From Limnomonas spitsbergensis (taxonomy: Eukaryota; Chlorophyta; Chlorophyceae; Chlamydomonadales), in the NCBI GenBank assembly GCA_037349105.1, contig JAYJMM010000022.1:372001-436000 (forward strand): DNA of 64,000 bases, in the 5' to 3' direction. Of this stretch, positions 60,716-64,000 are shown piece by piece. The notes under the pieces were generated by a model that worked only from the letters and a program-made list of their open reading frames with translations, ran no database searches and was not told where the DNA came from. The position numbers were made by a program, and so were the translations under genes. Each line of letters starts with the position of its first letter. Positions within the stretch are counted from its first letter, which is position 1.

Positions 60716-63211
60716 TCATGCCCCGGCTGGGGCTTGCTCTGTTGTTCCCTCAAACCCCTCGTACTCGCCCATGGCTTGTACTGGCACATAAAATGCGCGG
60801 TCTCTGAGAGCTGTGTGCCCCATCAGCTGACGGACACAGTCCTCCGCCCATTGTGAGCGCATGAACCTGGGCAACGCCCCCCGCCACAGCCCCTCAGTGC
60901 GCACGCTGTCGGGCATGTCCGGGTGCGCCCTGGCTGCTGCCTCTACCGCTGTGATGCCCTCTGTGACTGCCATATTCACCATTTCAGTCGCGCAGGCTAC
61001 GTAGATGGGGTGCCGCCCCCACCCGCGCGCCATGAAACTGGGCATATTTGTACTGGGCTGAATGTACCCGTGGAGCGCTGCTTGCAGTAATACCGCAGTC
61101 ACTGTGTCCCCCGGGAAGATCATCATGGCCACTGCCTGACTGGCTGCCAACCTGTTCACGCACATCTGCACGCCGCCTTCCTGGAGCCTGTGATTTTGCA
61201 ACCGACACAGCCCGTCCTTGTATCCTCCTGGCAAGGTCAGCATGGCCATGGAGGTGGACGCCTCTGGCATCTCTTCCCCCAGGCGGTAATACTGCACAAA
61301 GGGCTCGCTCTCTGGCGGTGTCGGCGGATATGGCTCTATGTGGACACGCTCTCTGCTGTAAGATCTGTCGCGAATGACCCCGCTTGCTTGGTCGAACTGG
61401 CTGTCCTCGCTCCCTGCGGTGGACCACCAGCCTCTGCCACGGCCGCGCTGCGACTCTTCGGCCTCGTCTCCCCCTCCCCCCGAATTGTACTGGGAGGTGG
61501 TGCTTTTATGGGTCCTAACGGGCCCCGCCAGATCGTCCCGCTGGCTCCTTGCTGCGGCCCCCCTGGCCCCTGGGCAGCGAACCCTCGCGCTGGTCGGATC
61601 CCTGGTCCCGGCGGCTGCTCCCGCTACCCCTCCGCCTGTGTCGTGGTTGCCCTCCGGGGTACATGGACATAACACGGCAAACTCTTCCTCATGCAATGGT
61701 GATGGTTCCTGAGGCTCGTATCTTTCTTCTGAAAGGTTGGAGCCGTCCCAACTGGAACCGGTCTCCCACCCGTCTACGCTGTGCTGGGGCACTGCCTCCC
61801 GCTCGCGTCTCTCAAACTCATCCCACTGTTCATTATACTTGTCCCATTCCATGTCTAGGAACCTCTGCAACATACCCGGCCAACCTTCACACGGGGCTGG
61901 GCACCCCCTCCGCTGGAGGTCCCTCAAGAGTCCCATCGCATGTGTCACAGATCTGGCCGACCCCGCTGGCATGGTCCCATAATGGTTCATGGCCAACGCC
62001 TCTACTGCCATTGTCCAGTGGTTTACCTGCCTGGCCACCTGCCCTTCTGGCACCCTCTGGGAAGTCACCTGAACTGGTGCTGCCTGGCTGACCTCAGCCT
62101 GGTTGGCACCCCTGTCATGGCTTAACCCCATGTGGCTGGTCATGAAGCACGTGTGGTTTCCTGTCCCACCCCACCTTGGTTGCTCGCCCTGGCCTGGCGG
62201 TTCTTGTCGCTCCGGCGGTCCTGGCCACGCGCTTGGGCCCGCTGCTGCCTGCTGGCAGTCCCCTTCGCGGGGCGTCCCCATAGCAGTCTCGAAGGTCCGG
62301 CGCCGGTTCCCCTCGGGGACATCCTGACTTCTGCCAGGCCCTCTGGCTCCATAGCCCCGTGCTGGGCCTGCAGGTGCTCCTGGCCTGTCGCCTGTTTGTA
62401 CGGCCTGCTCATGGTTGGTGCATTCATTTGCAAAGTGCCCTGGCTGGCCGCACCTGAAGCAGGCTCCACCATGGCGGGGTCCTAGGTTGCGCTTTGGCTC
62501 TGCCACCCCACTGCCTCCTGCCTGGGCCCTGCCCGGCGGACTCAGGCATGGGCCTCTCTGATACCCTGGCCCCTGCCTGTATGGCCTGGCAAATCCCTCT
62601 GGCTGGCGATCCCTGGACCTGCCCCTGGACTGGTCCCTGCTGGGCGACCGCTGCCTGCGGTCCCTGCCGGGAGACTGCTGCCTGCGGCCCATACTGGGTA
62701 TATGCTGCCTGCGGTCCCTGCCGGGAGACTGCTGCCTGCGGTCCCTGCCCCGCTCCTCATTGGTGCTGCGCTGCGCTGCGCCTTGCCGCTGGGTCCTGGC
62801 TTCCGGCGTGGGCACCACCCTGTGGCGCTCCCCACTGGAGGCCCTGTGCGCGCTTCTGCTGCGCTGTCGGAGTCGTCGGCTCCCTGAGTTGCTGGTGTCG
62901 TTGCTCTCAGATTCCTTCTGCTCCTTCTCCTGAGCTTCCTCATCCTCGTCGCTAAGCTTGCTCCCAGACGACATTGGCCGTATGTTAGCCATTATTTGTT
63001 GTAACTCCCTTGCCATCTCCGGGTCTCCATGGGTCAGCTGCTGCCCGAGGTTTGGCGGCTCCCCCAGCTGCTGTGTTCCAAGGGCGTCTCGCAGCTTGGT
63101 CAGGTCATCCGCACGCAGGCAGGATGTACTGCTGATGAACTTCTGCCAGGACTTGGGTGGCATCCTGGATGCTCCTCCACCTGCCCAGCTGTCCTTCCAA
63201 GTAGTCGACAA
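60716..63211 (-). CDS. Retrotransposon Gag-like protein with zinc knuckle
   Basis: An 831-codon frame. A Ser/Arg-rich region with several QSPGRDRRQ repeats (about 110-205) precedes a CCHC knuckle: Cys251, Cys254, His259, Cys264 (CFRCGQPGHFANEC), the C-x2-C-x4-H-x4-C pattern of retroelement nucleocapsids. The C-terminal part is globular (NRLAASQAVAMMIFPGDT, FMRSQWAEDCVRQL). In usual Gag proteins the knuckle is near the C-terminus; here about 560 residues follow it, before the in-frame UGA. The 5' end overlaps the preceding frame by 107 bases in a +1 relation. Confidence 0.85.
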   Translation of the reverse strand: MSTTWKDSWAGGGASRMPPKSWQKFISSTSCLRADDLTKLRDALGTQQLGEPPNLGQQLTHGDPEMARELQQIMANIRPMSSGSKLSDEDEEAQEKEQKESESNDTSNSGSRRLRQRSRSAHRASSGERHRVVPTPEARTQRQGAAQRSTNEERGRDRRQQSPGRDRRQHIPSMGRRQQSPGRDRRQRSPSRDQSRGRSRDRQPEGFARPYRQGPGYQRGPCLSPPGRAQAGGSGVAEPKRNLGPRHGGACFRCGQPGHFANECTNHEQAVQTGDRPGAPAGPARGYGARGPGRSQDVPEGNRRRTFETAMGTPREGDCQQAAAGPSAWPGPPERQEPPGQGEQPRWGGTGNHTCFMTSHMGLSHDRGANQAEVSQAAPVQVTSQRVPEGQVARQVNHWTMAVEALAMNHYGTMPAGSARSVTHAMGLLRDLQRRGCPAPCEGWPGMLQRFLDMEWDKYNEQWDEFERREREAVPQHSVDGWETGSSWDGSNLSEERYEPQEPSPLHEEEFAVLCPCTPEGNHDTGGGVAGAAAGTRDPTSARVRCPGARGAAARSQRDDLAGPVRTHKSTTSQYNSGGGGDEAEESQRGRGRGWWSTAGSEDSQFDQASGVIRDRSYSRERVHIEPYPPTPPESEPFVQYYRLGEEMPEASTSMAMLTLPGGYKDGLCRLQNHRLQEGGVQMCVNRLAASQAVAMMIFPGDTVTAVLLQAALHGYIQPSTNMPSFMARGWGRHPIYVACATEMVNMAVTEGITAVEAAARAHPDMPDSVRTEGLWRGALPRFMRSQWAEDCVRQLMGHTALRDRAFYVPVQAMGEYEGFEGTTEQAPAGA

Positions 63212-63983
63212 TCCCTGCCGCTTGGCTCCACATCTGTTTTTCTCTCCACTTGAGAGCTTTTTTCAGCCCGCCAATCCGGCCGCACAGCCTTTCCAGGTGC
63301 TTGTCCTGTTGGCTGGACCCTGGCTCCGGGACCTTTTCCTCACTGCTCTCCTTTGCTTCTTCCTCCTCCCCTTCGCTGCTGCTTGCCTCTTTTGGGCTGG
63401 GTCCTGCCTTCTCTGGCGGCCCTTGCGGCTGCTCCACCTGAGCCCGCTCGCCCCTGCGGGGTACTTGTACCCCTGCGCCGTACGCTGATCCCGCGCGTGC
63501 AGCTCTGCTAGTTGCAGCCGAGCCGTATGCCTCCCTCTGCCTTGCAACAGGCGGTGCCGCCTGCGCCGCGGGCGCTGTCCCTGGGATCTGCGAGAGATCC
63601 TGAATCCTCCTCTCACACTCCTCTGGCGAGTGCTTGGCTGGCTTCCCGCACAAGACGCACGGGTGGCTGGAGCATGCTGGCAAGCAGCTCCTGATGAATT
63701 CTCTATCCTTGGCAGAAATGCCCGCGGCTCTGCGCGCTCTGGTCACCTCCTCTGAGGCTGCTGCGCCGGCCTCTGCCTGTGCTGCCTCGATCGGCACCAG
63801 CCTTTGCCTTTGGAGCCTGGGGTGTACCGTGTTGCTTGGTCCTGCGTCCTGTCTAGCCCTCGTAGCGGCACCTGCGCGTGTGGCCATGGCATGCTGTAAG
63901 AGCGGCTCGTGCTCTGCCTCAACTGTTGCAGCGGGCCACCCCTCTCTTTCTGCGAATCCACACTGGATTCCTGCCCATGCCAC
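63105..63983 (-). CDS. Retrotransposon 5'-most visible frame with coiled coil
   Basis: A 292-codon frame that may start further right, outside the window. It has a Cys/His cluster CVLCGKPAKHSPEEC, an acidic/Ser block (KEASSSEGEEEEAKESSEE) and a C-terminal helical, coiled-coil-like segment (LERLCGRIGGLKKALKWREK). This resembles the capsid or assembly part of a Gag precursor. It overlaps the zinc-knuckle frame, so the two are probably one Gag precursor joined by +1 shifting, or one is disrupted by an indel. Confidence 0.7.
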   Translation of the reverse strand: MAWAGIQCGFAEREGWPAATVEAEHEPLLQHAMATRAGAATRARQDAGPSNTVHPRLQRQRLVPIEAAQAEAGAAASEEVTRARRAAGISAKDREFIRSCLPACSSHPCVLCGKPAKHSPEECERRIQDLSQIPGTAPAAQAAPPVARQREAYGSAATSRAARAGSAYGAGVQVPRRGERAQVEQPQGPPEKAGPSPKEASSSEGEEEEAKESSEEKVPEPGSSQQDKHLERLCGRIGGLKKALKWREKQMWSQAAGIVDYLEGQLGRWRSIQDATQVLAEVHQQYILPACG

Positions 63984-64000
63984 TGCTGCTGCCTGGTACC

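Larger units (their letters stand above)
52998..64000 (-). mobile_element. Ty3/gypsy-type LTR retrotransposon encoding a DNA methyltransferase, incomplete at the right edge
   Basis: Minus-strand element with, in order, a coiled-coil frame, a Gag-like frame with a zinc knuckle, a frame of unknown function, reverse transcriptase plus RNase H, and a cytosine-methyltransferase/integrase/PHD frame. RT before integrase, with an H-x4-H-x29-C-x2-C zinc module ahead of the DDE core, is the Ty3/gypsy order. Coding density over 11 kb and only one in-frame stop suggest a young or recently active copy. The 5' LTR and beginning lie beyond 64000. No aspartic protease motif was found. Confidence 0.9.

Overview
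The window is nuclear DNA of a eukaryote, most likely a chlorophycean (volvocalean-type) green alga. The evidence is many short GC-rich exons with GT-AG introns, TGTAA polyadenylation-type signals after one gene, Ser/Pro-rich cell-wall-type secreted proteins, tandem CTR copper transporters with an extracellular Cys/Met segment, and introns crowded with minisatellites. The species cannot be named from the sequence. All gene models were spliced by hand from reading frame, splice sites and phase. No transcript evidence was available.

Layout. 437-2619 (minus) is the 5' part of a secretory-pathway GT47/exostosin-like gene with two EGF-like modules; it runs toward or off the left edge. Back to back with it, 2867-14723 (plus) is a complete 16-exon, 756-residue gelsolin with six repeats. 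15148-15966 (minus) is a small SRPBCC/START-like protein. 19501-24443 and 28310-34093 (both plus) are tandem paralogous CTR-family copper transporters, 605 and 673 residues, with the same nine-exon structure. Their large extracellular domain looks like an isopenicillin-N-synthase-type 2OG-Fe(II) oxygenase fold, placed before a Cys/Met-rich linker and three CTR membrane helices. 36044-39893 (plus) is an organelle-targeted short-chain dehydrogenase/reductase of 302 residues. 42775-45245 (minus) is a secreted Ser/Pro-rich, Cys-rich glycoprotein gene. 45246-52997 is mostly minisatellite and microsatellite with a long hairpin-forming inverted repeat. 52998 to the right edge (minus) is more than 11 kb of a Ty3/gypsy-type retrotransposon.

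The two most unusual items are these. First, the retrotransposon carries a cytosine-C5 DNA methyltransferase domain between RNase H and integrase, and a PHD finger after the integrase; its reading frames are joined by one in-frame UGA and by three successive +1 overlaps. Second, the copper transporters fuse a 2OG-oxygenase-like ectodomain to a CTR pore and show patchy gene conversion.

A third theme crosses four genes. Their introns contain decayed or tandem copies of the adjacent exon edge together with its splice site, so intron minisatellites often appear to start exactly at an exon/intron boundary.
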